Source of the DNA: JBOGED01 sp050743625
GTDB lineage: Bacteria > Actinomycetota > Nitriliruptoria > Euzebyales > Egibacteraceae
Assembly: GCA_050743625.1 (NCBI GenBank)
Contig: JBOGED010000129.1
Span: forward strand, 1-9,077
DNA: 9,077 nt
Direction of reading: 5' to 3'
Under the pieces are notes generated by a model, which was not told where the DNA came from, searched no databases, and saw only the letters and a program-made list of their open reading frames with translations. Below are positions 1-6,900 of the stretch, one piece after another. The stretch's first letter is position 1. The number at the start of each line of letters is the position of its first letter. The translations under genes were made by a program, and so were the position numbers.

Positions 1-1
1 T

Positions 2-328
2 CGCGGAGCCGCCGCTACTCAACGATCCTTCGCGGCACGAGGCGGCGGCAAAGATCCAGCGGCGAGCCGTTGCCCGCTCGCGTCCACGCCCGCCGCCGAC
101 CGCCGGGCCGCGCCGGTACGGGCGCTCCGCCAAGCGCTCGGCTTTTCGATCAGCGTGGTCACCGCGGCCTCTGGCGACTTCGCCCTCCTCGACCAACTCG
201 TCCGCTCCCCAGATCCGGACCTCATATGGGTGGCGCGCGAGAACCTGAAGAAGGCCCGCCTCGCACGCTGGCCCGACAAGGTCGCCGCCCTCCAGGCCAG
301 TCAGAAGATCAGAAGCGGTGGCACCTGA
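2..328 (+). CDS. C-terminal part of an unidentified, possibly HEAT-like protein (5' end outside window, possibly frameshifted)
   Basis: This frame is open from base 2 to a TGA at 326-328 (108 codons) and has no start inside the window, so it is the end of a gene entering from the left. The last ~70 residues look like real protein: alternating amphipathic helices with LGFSISVVTAASGDFALL, then DLIWVARENLKKARLARW and DKVAALQ. This resembles the helical-pair ending of HEAT-repeat-type proteins, a resemblance from memory only. The first ~30 codons of this frame look poor (Gly/Ala/Arg-rich). The neighbouring frame starting at base 3 reads better there (LLNDPSRHEAAAKIQRRAVA), which suggests a frameshift somewhere around 75-110. 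Its end overlaps the facing PIN toxin gene by 28 bp. Function cannot be assigned. Confidence 0.5.
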   Translation, partial: RGAAATQRSFAARGGGKDPAASRCPLASTPAADRRAAPVRALRQALGFSISVVTAASGDFALLDQLVRSPDPDLIWVARENLKKARLARWPDKVAALQASQKIRSGGT

Positions 329-731
329 CCGGTCTCCGCGACCTCCCACAATGCGCGGAGATCGTCCGGGTCGCTGGTGGCGATCAGCGTCTCATGGGCG
401 ATCGCGCTGGCCACGACGATGGCATCCACGGCGTCATACTGTCCTGCCCGGCCGAGAAGGACACCCGCCTTCTTCGCGAGCGTTGCGCTCGTCGGCTCGA
501 TCAGGCAGCCGCGGACCGCGCGGGCGAGCCGCGCCCGGCGCGTGCCGTCACGCCACACCTGGGTCAGTACCGGGGATGGGACGATTGGGGTGAAGCGATA
601 GCTAAGATATCGCAGATGCACGATGTGAACCGGTCGTCACCACGGTCCGCCGCGAGTAACACTCCCGCGTCATAGACCACCTGGCGAACCGGGCGACTCG
701 TCAACTCGCCGCCCGGGCCGACGTTCGCCAT
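301..731 (-). pseudogene. PIN-domain (VapC-like) toxin, frameshifted
   Basis: PIN-domain toxins of type II toxin-antitoxin pairs are Mg2+-dependent RNases. Two frames must be joined to give a full-length (~142 residue) domain. From the ATG at 731-729 the first frame gives the N-terminal strand with its acidic residue (QVVYDAGVLLAADRGDDRF). From about 624 the second frame continues with IVHLRYLSYRFTPIVPSPVL, then the central acidic motif YDAVDAIVVASA and the C-terminal TSDPDDLRAL, ending in TGA at 303-301. The total of 431 bp is not a multiple of three. The second frame is closed upstream by TGA at 639-637, so the lesion lies between about 637 and 624. The start lies inside the end of the antitoxin gene (31-bp overlap), a usual TA layout; GTG at 680 is an alternative start. 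A single-base sequencing error is possible, but the partner gene is also broken, so a decayed toxin is more likely. Confidence 0.75.
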
Positions 732-964
732 GCGGCGTCGGCAGCGGCGAGCTGGTCATCCACCCAGCGCTCCGCCTCGGGAGAGGATGGTCCCTCCTCC
801 GCGATCCATTACCGCATCGCCGCCAAGCCATCCTCGACCCGGAGATGATGGCCAGTCACCTCGGCGAGATAGGTCGACAGCGGCAGCCCATGCTCCCGAG
901 CAAGCGAGCGGAGCCGTTCGAGCGTCTCTTCGGGCAGGGTGATGGTCACTTTCCGGGTCGCCAT
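701..964 (-). pseudogene. Ribbon-helix-helix (CopG-type) antitoxin with in-frame stop
   Basis: This is the upstream partner of the PIN toxin. The ATG at 964-962 begins MATRKVTITLPEETLERL, a typical ribbon-helix-helix start: a short beta strand that binds DNA as a dimer, followed by two helices (LRSLAREHGLPLSTYLAEV). An in-frame TAA at 811-809 stops translation after 51 residues. Beyond it the same frame stays open and coherent: WIAEEGPSSPEAERWVDD, then QLAAADAAW, to TGA at 703-701. That gives a usual antitoxin length of 87 codons. In such proteins the C-terminal tail is what wraps the toxin, so the truncated product would be expected to keep DNA binding and lose toxin neutralisation. Losing the antitoxin tail is tolerable only if the toxin is dead, which fits the frameshift next door. 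Confidence 0.75.
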
Positions 965-971
965 GGCCCAA

Positions 972-987
972 CCATACTTCAATATGG
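972..987. promoter_or_regulatory. Inverted repeat, candidate operator of the TA pair
   Basis: A perfect inverted repeat, CCATA-cttcaa-TATGG, sits 7 bp upstream of the antitoxin ATG (964). Ribbon-helix-helix antitoxins usually repress their own operon by binding short inverted or direct repeats near the start codon, so this is a plausible operator. It is AT-rich compared with its surroundings and may overlap the TA promoter. The arms are only 5 bp, so chance is not excluded. Confidence 0.35.
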
Positions 988-1024
988 CGTGGGCCGTAGC
1001 GCGTTCGGGAACCGATAGCGGGTG

Positions 1025-1030
1025 TATGAT
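1025..1030 (+). promoter_or_regulatory. Possible -10 hexamer (TATGAT)
   Basis: TATGAT differs from the sigma-70/HrdB-type -10 consensus at one position and lies 43 bp before the preferred GTG start at 1073. No convincing -35 is visible 16-18 bp upstream. If it is real, transcription would begin near 1036, which rules out the upstream in-frame GTG at 1022 as the start of the next gene. Confidence 0.3.
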
Positions 1031-1060
1031 GCGCCCGGAGATGAACCGGGGAAGACAAGT

Positions 1061-1066
1061 GAGGGA
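1061..1066 (+). promoter_or_regulatory. Ribosome binding site deciding the start at 1073
   Basis: GAGGGA ends 6 bases before GTG 1073-1075. The competing in-frame GTG at 1022 has no comparable site and overlaps the -10-like hexamer. Confidence 0.5.
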
Positions 1067-1072
1067 CTGCTC

Positions 1073-1558
1073 GTGTTGACCGTCAGGATCGCGAAGCGGC
1101 AATTCGACCTCGACGCGGAGTTGGTGCGACGAGCGGTTGTGGGAGTGTTGCCTGAGCCGATCACGGACCACTATGTGGTCGTCGATGGCCGGCGGTTTCC
1201 TCCCAAGCAGGTCCTCGCCTTGATGACCGGCGTCGACCGAGCCGACCTCACGACGCACCACGCCCGGCGGACATTGCGGCGGCTCGGGTTTACGACTGGG
1301 CGTAAGTCCGATGATGCCTGGTCGCCTCTGGACCAGGACCAGGCCGAATGGCCACACGGCGGGCGCGAGGCCGCCGCGTTGAGGCCATATCGCGGTCGCT
1401 GGGTCGCGCAGCGGGAGCTCGAGGTCCTCGTAAGCGCCGACGCGCCGGAGCAGGTCATGGCCTGGCTCGCCCGGCACAACGTCGAAGGCGCCGTGGTGTT
1501 CCGCGTGCCCGCCCAGTCTGACGATGTACAAGGCGCGACGAGCCTTGGTCTTGGGTGA
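1073..1558 (+). CDS. DUF5678-like protein with an extra N-terminal helical domain
   Basis: The product is about 161 residues from GTG 1073 (178 from the less likely GTG 1022). Two parts are visible. The N-terminal ~75 residues (AKRQFDLDAELVRRAVV, DHYVVVDGRRFPPKQVLALM, DRADLTTHHARRTLRRLGF) form a helical domain that I recall only from unnamed actinobacterial proteins. A linker rich in D, Q and G follows. The C-terminal ~50 residues (YRGRWVAQRELEVLVSADAP, EQVMAWLARHNVEGAVVFRV) match the DUF5678 pattern, in which a conserved 'GrWVA' strand is followed by a helix and a final strand ending near FRVP. The next gene starts 6 bp after the stop and encodes a retropepsin-like protease. From general recollection, DUF5678 proteins often sit next to such proteases, so the two probably act together. 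No enzymatic motif is seen; function is unknown. Confidence 0.7.
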   Translation: MLTVRIAKRQFDLDAELVRRAVVGVLPEPITDHYVVVDGRRFPPKQVLALMTGVDRADLTTHHARRTLRRLGFTTGRKSDDAWSPLDQDQAEWPHGGREAAALRPYRGRWVAQRELEVLVSADAPEQVMAWLARHNVEGAVVFRVPAQSDDVQGATSLGLG

Positions 1559-1564
1559 TCGCCC

Positions 1565-1981
1565 GTGCGGTGGCCATTCAAGGAGGATCCCTCGGAGCCA
1601 TCGGGTATCCCAAGGCCGTTCGTACCGGTTCGGCTAGCCGGTCTCTCGGAGACCGCGTTCCTTAGCCTGGTAGACAGCGGCTCGCTCGGCAACCGCTTCG
1701 GGAGATGGGTTGCGGACACGGTCGGGCTTGACCTCGGTGGGGCTGAGGAAAGCCGGCTCGGCTTGGGAGGGTTTCACACCACCGCCCTCACCGTCCCCGT
1801 CGAGCTGCGGCTTGGGGAAGCCGTCTGGCACGCACCGGTGTCGTTCTGCGACCCATGGCCGATCGGGTTCCAGATCCTTGGCCAGGAAGGGTTCTTCCGG
1901 TTCTTTCGCGTGACCTTCGATGCCAGCTCGTACTGGCTGGACTGCGCGCCGCACGGCGAATCGCCCGGCGTGCGAGCTTGA
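1565..1981 (+). CDS. Retropepsin-like aspartic protease family protein
   Basis: This 138-residue protein starts at GTG 1565, 6 bp after the previous stop. It has the two landmarks of single-domain retropepsin-like (clan AA) proteases. The first is the active-site loop LSLVDSGSLGNRF, with Asp37-Ser-Gly-Ser. The second is the late hydrophobic-Gly motif ILGQEGFFRFFRVTFDA (residues 104-120), which precedes the final strand. Between them lies the usual flap region with LGLGGFHTT. Such proteins act as homodimers, each chain giving one catalytic Asp. DSGS in place of the commoner DTGA is an accepted variant and leaves the catalytic Asp in place. There is no signal peptide or membrane segment, so it is probably cytoplasmic. 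It is likely co-transcribed with the DUF5678-like gene; the substrate is unknown. It ends 6 bp from the facing methyltransferase gene. Confidence 0.7.
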   Translation: MRWPFKEDPSEPSGIPRPFVPVRLAGLSETAFLSLVDSGSLGNRFGRWVADTVGLDLGGAEESRLGLGGFHTTALTVPVELRLGEAVWHAPVSFCDPWPIGFQILGQEGFFRFFRVTFDASSYWLDCAPHGESPGVRA

Positions 1982-1987
1982 AGCTGC

Positions 1988-2776
1988 TCAGCGGAGGGTG
2001 CCGATGACGTGGAAGAGTGCGGCGAGGCGGCGGTAGGGGTCGCGGCGGCCGGCCTCTTGTTCCGCGGCGACGAGGATGTCGAGGTCGGCGGGTGGGTCGA
2101 CGTCGCCCCAGTGGTCGGTGAACAAGCGGACGCCGTACCAGGCGACGGTGTCGATACCCCGCTCGCCAAGCGCGGCGATGACCTCGTCGGGGTCGTCGGC
2201 TCGGACGTCGGAGATGCCGAGCCGGTTGCGGTAGCGGCGCGCGTCGAACCCGTCGAGGGCGCCCGCCCAGTCCCCGGTCATCCCCGCCCGCATGGCGATC
2301 CCGGCACGGTTGCGGCAGAGCAACGAGAGCAAGCCACCCGGACGGAGGCGGGCCTCGAGCGCGGCCAGCGCAGCGTCGAGGGAGTCCAGGTACATGACGA
2401 CGCCGTGGCAGCACACGACGTCGAACCGCTCGGCGCCCGGCTCGGCGTCGAGGAGGTCGGCGTGGCGGAGCTCGACCCGCGCCCGCACCTCGGCCGGCTC
2501 GTCGCGGAGCGCCGCCCGGGCCACGTCGAGGAGATCCTCGGCCAGATCGACGCCCACCACGTGGAACCCCGACCGAGCCAGGCGGATCACCTGGGTACCC
2601 TGGCCACAGCCGGCGTCGAGGACGCGAATCGGAACGGCGCCGCCACGCGGGTCGGGCGAATGAGCCCGCAGCTGGCGGGTCACCAACTCCTGGCGCACCG
2701 CGTCTCGTGCCAAGCCGAGCAGCTCACGCCACGGCTCGACGCCAGCCGCGAAGCGCCTACTCCCCGCATCGCTCAT
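1988..2776 (-). CDS. Class I SAM-dependent methyltransferase, CmoM-like
   Basis: The 262-residue product has a Rossmann-type class I methyltransferase core. Motif I is VLDAGCGQG (52-60), the SAM-ribose acidic residue is Asp77 in VVGVDLAEDLL, the adenine-contact region is HADL (105-108), motif IV is FDVVCCHGVVMYL (118-130), and RPGGLLSLL follows at 145-153. The C-terminal half resembles CmoM (SmtA), the tRNA cmo5U carboxyl methyltransferase: GGLLSLLCRNRAG, WYGVRLFTDHW and a terminal RRDPYRRLAALFHVIG, like the GVRVFHDY and EPYITLGRYIHV segments of the E. coli enzyme. I therefore place it near CmoM, but the substrate is an inference. ATG 2776 is chosen because the N-terminal helix (VEPWRELLGLARDAVR) follows naturally. 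The gene diverges from the SIR2 operon and converges on the protease gene. Confidence 0.8.
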   Translation of the reverse strand: MSDAGSRRFAAGVEPWRELLGLARDAVRQELVTRQLRAHSPDPRGGAVPIRVLDAGCGQGTQVIRLARSGFHVVGVDLAEDLLDVARAALRDEPAEVRARVELRHADLLDAEPGAERFDVVCCHGVVMYLDSLDAALAALEARLRPGGLLSLLCRNRAGIAMRAGMTGDWAGALDGFDARRYRNRLGISDVRADDPDEVIAALGERGIDTVAWYGVRLFTDHWGDVDPPADLDILVAAEQEAGRRDPYRRLAALFHVIGTLR

Positions 2777-2886
2777 GGGTATCGAGGCCCCGATGCCGGT
2801 TCGCGAAACAGAACATGATTTAGCGCATGTATCACGGTCCCGCGGTCATCGCTCCTATTGTCACAGGGCATTTGCCCAATGGTCGT

Positions 2887-2909
2887 ATGTGGTAGCACAT
2901 TTGTGGTAG
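2887..2909. repeat. Overlapping direct and inverted repeats in the leader of the SIR2 operon
   Basis: TGTGGTAG occurs twice, at 2888-2895 and 2902-2909 (period 14). Within the same stretch ATGTG (2887-2891) and CACAT (2896-2900) form a perfect inverted repeat around GTAG, and CACA-TT-TGTG (2896-2905) forms another. The block ends one base before the AGGAG ribosome site, so it could be a repressor operator or an RNA hairpin that gates translation of the SIR2 gene. Confidence 0.4.
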
Positions 2910-2910
2910 T

Positions 2911-2915
2911 AGGAG
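2911..2915 (+). promoter_or_regulatory. Ribosome binding site deciding the SIR2 start
   Basis: AGGAG lies 8 bases before GTG 2924-2926. It is the best ribosome site in the operon and shows that the upstream in-frame TTG at 2858 is not the start. Confidence 0.75.
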
Positions 2916-2923
2916 AAAACCTC

Positions 2924-3901
2924 GTGGTTCCTGACAAGGGACATTATCGCTTGCAGGCTCGTTCCATACGAAACGGCCTGGTCGTGCCGTTCCTCGGCGC
3001 CGGCGTCAACCTCTGTGACCGTCCCACCGACCAAACGTTCAGGCAAGGCGGCGAGTGCCTTCCGAGCGGCGCCGAGCTGGCCGATTACCTCGCCCGCGAG
3101 TTCTATTATGAGCAGGACGACCATCCTGATCTCCTGCGCATCTCGCAATACGTGTCACTGAAGATCGGCGTGCCGGAGCTTTACTTCGCGCTGCATAAAG
3201 TCTTCGACGGCGACTACCTGCCGAGCAAGGTGCACCGCTTTCTCGCCACCATGCCGCCCGGTGAGGGCGAGCGGGGGGAGCCGGTCTACCCGCTCATCCT
3301 CACCACCAACTACGACGACGCACTGGAGACCGCGTTCGACGAGATCGGGCGACCCTACGACCTCGTGTACTACGTCGCGGACGCGGATGACGGCACGCGT
3401 GGGAAGTTCGTGCACGTCCCACCCGACGGAAGGCCGGTCCCCATCGAGGTCCCCAACGAGTACCTCGACGTCGGATCGGACCAGCGAGCGGTCATCGTGA
3501 AGGTCCACGGCATGGTTAACCGAGACGACCAGCAGCGGGACAGCTACGTGATCACCGAGGACCACTACATCGACTATCTCGCTCAAACGGATATCAACAG
3601 GCTGTTGCCCGCCAAGCTCGTCGCTCGGCTGAGGCATCAGCGAACGCAGCTGCTCTTCCTTGGCTACGGCTTGCGTGACTGGAACCTTCGCGTGATCCTG
3701 CATCGGATCTGGGGATCACGGGAGCTGCGCAACAACTCGGTTGCGATCCAGCGGGAAACCGACGATATCGAGGCCGGCTGCTGGGCCAAGCGCGGTGTGC
3801 AGATCTTCGATCTGCCGCTCGACGAGTACATCGGCGAGCTCGACGCCGCGCTCGATGCCCATGCAGCGTTGGCCAAGGCAGCGTTGCTGGCTGCGTCATG
3901 A
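2924..3901 (+). CDS. SIR2-family protein, putative NAD+-hydrolysing effector
   Basis: The 325-residue product starts at GTG 2924. It carries the SIR2 Rossmann NAD-binding landmarks: VVPFLGAGVN (20-29), LILTTNYDDALE (124-135, with the Asn-Tyr-Asp of the NAD pocket), VKVHG with the candidate catalytic His195, and LLFLGYGLRDWNLR (243-256). This is the pattern of the defence-type SIR2 branch (as in ThsA, DSR2, SIR2-HerA, Avs5), which hydrolyses NAD+. It lacks the zinc-binding cysteine cluster of protein deacetylases. No membrane segment or extra sensor domain is seen, so the whole protein is essentially the SIR2 domain plus a short helical C-terminus (LDEYIGELDAALDAHAALA). Its TGA overlaps the ATG of the STAND NTPase by 4 bp, so the two are translationally coupled. 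The likely role is a toxic effector controlled by that NTPase; this is inference from family and context. Confidence 0.85.
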   Translation: MVPDKGHYRLQARSIRNGLVVPFLGAGVNLCDRPTDQTFRQGGECLPSGAELADYLAREFYYEQDDHPDLLRISQYVSLKIGVPELYFALHKVFDGDYLPSKVHRFLATMPPGEGERGEPVYPLILTTNYDDALETAFDEIGRPYDLVYYVADADDGTRGKFVHVPPDGRPVPIEVPNEYLDVGSDQRAVIVKVHGMVNRDDQQRDSYVITEDHYIDYLAQTDINRLLPAKLVARLRHQRTQLLFLGYGLRDWNLRVILHRIWGSRELRNNSVAIQRETDDIEAGCWAKRGVQIFDLPLDEYIGELDAALDAHAALAKAALLAAS

Positions 3902-6900
3902 GTACCCGCACGCTGCCGAGGGAATCACCCTATGTCGGGCTGACGCCCTACTCCGAGGACGACGCCGCGTTCTTCTTCGGCCGAGGTCGCGAGACCGAGC
4001 TGATCATCGCGAACCTGTTCGCGTCGCGGCTGACGCTGCTCTACGGGCCGAGCGGCGTCGGCAAGAGCTCCGTGCTCCGCGCGGGCGTCGTGCGACGCTT
4101 GCGGGAAGGCAAGCCGCGCGACGATACCGACGTCCCAGGCCTGGCGATCGTCGTGTTCAACGCGTGGCGCGACGACCCGATCGTCGCCCTTGACGAGGCC
4201 ATCTCGCAGGCGGTTGGCGAGCCGGCGACCGTACGCGAAGGCTCACCAGCCCTTTCGCTGGTCGACACGCTGCGGTCGTGGACCGAGCGGATCCACGGCC
4301 AGCTGCTCATCATCCTCGACCAGTTCGAGGAGTACTTCCTCTACCACGGCCGGGTCGACGGCGGAGGCACGTTCGCCCGCGAGTTCCCGCGTGCGGTGAA
4401 CCGCGAGGATCTCGACGTGAACTTCCTCATCTCGATCCGCGAGGACGCCGTCGCGAAGCTCGACCGCTTCAAAGGCCGGATCCCCGACCTGTTCGCGAAC
4501 TACCTGCGTGTCGAGCACCTACGGCGTGCGGCCGCGCGGACCGCGGTCGAGGAGCCGATCGCCCAATACAACCTCCTCATCGGCAACGGTGCGCCGTACC
4601 GCATCGAGCCCGAGCTGGTCGACGCGGTGCTGGATCAGGTGCGCACGGGGCAGCTCGTGGTCGGCCAGACCGGCGCAGGTGTGGTCTCCAGCCCCGACGA
4701 CGACCCGGCGCGGACCCAGATCGAAACCTCGCACCTGCAGATCGTGATGAAACGGCTGTGGAAAGCAGAGACGGGCGCGGGGTCTCACGTGCTACGCCTC
4801 GAGACGCTCGAAAGACTTGGCGGCTCGCAGCGCATCGTGCAGGAGCATCTCGACGAGGCGATGAACACGCTGCCCGCCCCAGATCAAGACCTGGCGGTCC
4901 GCGTCTTCAAGCAGCTCGTCACCCCCTCGGGGACCAAGATCGCGCACACCGCGAAGGACCTCGCCGAGTACGCGGACGCCGAGCCGGCCACGCTCGCTCC
5001 GGTCCTCGAGCAGCTGGCCAGCGCGGACCTGCGCATCCTCCGCCCCGTCGCGCCGCCGCCGGACCAGCCGGACGGGGTGCGGTTCGAGATCTTCCACGAC
5101 GTCCTCGCGCCCGCGATCCTCGACTGGCGCGCGCGCCGCGTGCGCGAGCAGGAGCGCGCCGATGAGCGCGAGCGCCACCGCCACGCCGCCGAGGAACGCG
5201 CCCGCCGCAAGGTCCGCCGGACCCAGGTGTTGTCCGCCACGATGGCGCTCTTGCTTGTGGTGAGCATCCTCGGCTGGAGCGGCGAGCGGGCGAGGAGCGG
5301 CAGTGAATCCCGACAGCGCGCGGCCACGGCCATGGCGCAGCTCGGGAGTGATCCCTCCGCGAGCATACGGACCGCGCTGGCCGGAATCTCGGAGGCCGCA
5401 ACGCCAGAGGCCGAGAACGCCTTGCGGGTCGCCCTGGCCGAGTCCCATGTGCGCGTGGTCATGCTCGGCCACGAGGACGGGATCCAGGATCTGGACATCA
5501 CCCCCGACGGCTCCGCGATCGTGACGGCCAGCCGCGACAACACCGCCCGCGTATGGGATGTCGGGACTGGGCAGCCGCTCGCCGAGCTGACCGGCCACGA
5601 GGACCGGGTCAACACCGCGGCGTTCAGCCCCGACGGCAGCCGAGTCGTCACGGCGAGCGAAGACGCCACGGCTCGAGTATGGGACGCGCGCACCGGCCGC
5701 CGGTTGGCTGTCTTGGACGATCATGGCGACGCCGTGCGCACAGCCTCCTTCAGCCCGGACGGCACCGCGGTCGTCACCGCCAGCTCGGATGGAATAGCCC
5801 GCCTGTGGAACGCCCACACCGGTGACCAGGTCGCCAGCCTGGGCGCTGTCGACGCGTCAAGGCCCCAGACGGACCCGGTTCTCGACGCGCGGTTCAGCCC
5901 CGACGGCACGCACGTCGTGACCGCCGATCAGGCCGGCCGCGTGCGGGTCTGGGACACTCGCACCGGTCAGCAACGAGCTCAGCTCGACAAGCATCGCGAG
6001 TCCCCAGTCACGAAAGCGGTATTCAGCCCGGACGGCCAACGCGTCGTGACCGCCGGTAAGGATTCGCACGCATACGTGTGGCGATGGCAAACTCGCGATG
6101 AGCCGACTGACCTCTTCGCACCCACCTTCCGTAAGGCCTTCGACGTGGACCTCAGCCCGGATGGGCTGTTCGTCATCATCGCGTGGGGGAAGGCGGCGAC
6201 GGTGTACGAGGCCGGTACGGGCCAGTTCGTCACGGAGCTGCGCGGCCATGCCGACTCGGTGAAGGCCGCGCGGTTCAGCCCCGACGGGACGCTGATCGTG
6301 ACCGTCGGCGGGGACGGGCGGGCGCGGCTGTGGGAGGCCTCGAACGGTGGGCTCCTCGCCGAGATGATCGGCCACCGCGGCGACATCCGGGACGCGGTGT
6401 TCACCCCGGACGGCCGGCGGGTGGTGACCGCGAGCCTCGACGGGACCGCGCGTGTGTGGGAGCCAGCTCTTGGGCGGGCGCTGTTCAAGGACCGCCGGGT
6501 CCGGGGCGCGGCGTTCAGCCAGGACGGCGCCTTCGTGGTCGGCGCCGGCCAGGATGGCATCGCAAGGGTGTGGAGAGCGGAGGACGGTCGGGAAGAAGCG
6601 GTCCTGAGCGCCGAAAACGCCTCGACCCGGCTCGCGGACGCGGTATTCGGCCCGAACGGCCGTTACGTGGCCACGGCGGGCGACGATGGGTTGGTGCGCG
6701 TGTGGGACTGGCGGGCACACCAGATTGTCGCGACGAGCCATCAGCCCGCGGAGCTCGCCAGCGTGGCGTTCAGTCCTGACGGTGAGCTCGTCGTTACCGC
6801 GGGGCCTGACGAGGTGGCGCGAGTCTGGGACTGGCGGGCGCACCCGACCCGGCCCTTGCGGCTCCTCAGGGGCCATACGGGCGCGGTTCAGTCCGCCGCG

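Larger units (their letters stand above)
2777..2923. other. Divergent intergenic region between the methyltransferase and the SIR2 operon
   Basis: This 147-bp spacer is clearly more AT-rich than its flanks (for example around 2808-2835 and 2881-2923). It must hold the promoters of both the minus-strand methyltransferase and the plus-strand defence-like operon. TTGTCA (2858-2863) and TTGCCC (2872-2877) are possible -35 elements, but I cannot pair either with a convincing -10 at proper spacing. Confidence 0.5.

Noticed and set aside
70..675. Plus-strand open frame across the left end
   Set aside because: Its Pro/Arg-rich product is a shadow; the PIN toxin on the other strand and the adjacent plus frame explain the sequence better.
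1975..1985. AGCTT-g-AAGCT palindrome between the convergent protease and methyltransferase genes
   Set aside because: A one-base loop cannot form a hairpin and there is no T-run; it is not a credible terminator.
2009..2818. Plus-strand open frame of about 269 codons
   Set aside because: It is antisense to the methyltransferase, whose motifs are clear; its Val/Glu/Gly-rich product has no recognisable domain.
2858..2923. TTG at 2858 as the SIR2 start
   Set aside because: The 22 extra residues do not belong to the fold and there is no ribosome site, while GTG 2924 has AGGAG at ideal spacing.
4792..5817. Open frame on the minus strand opposite the NTPase/transmembrane part
   Set aside because: It has no motif and no start context, and lies wholly inside a confidently called gene on the other strand.
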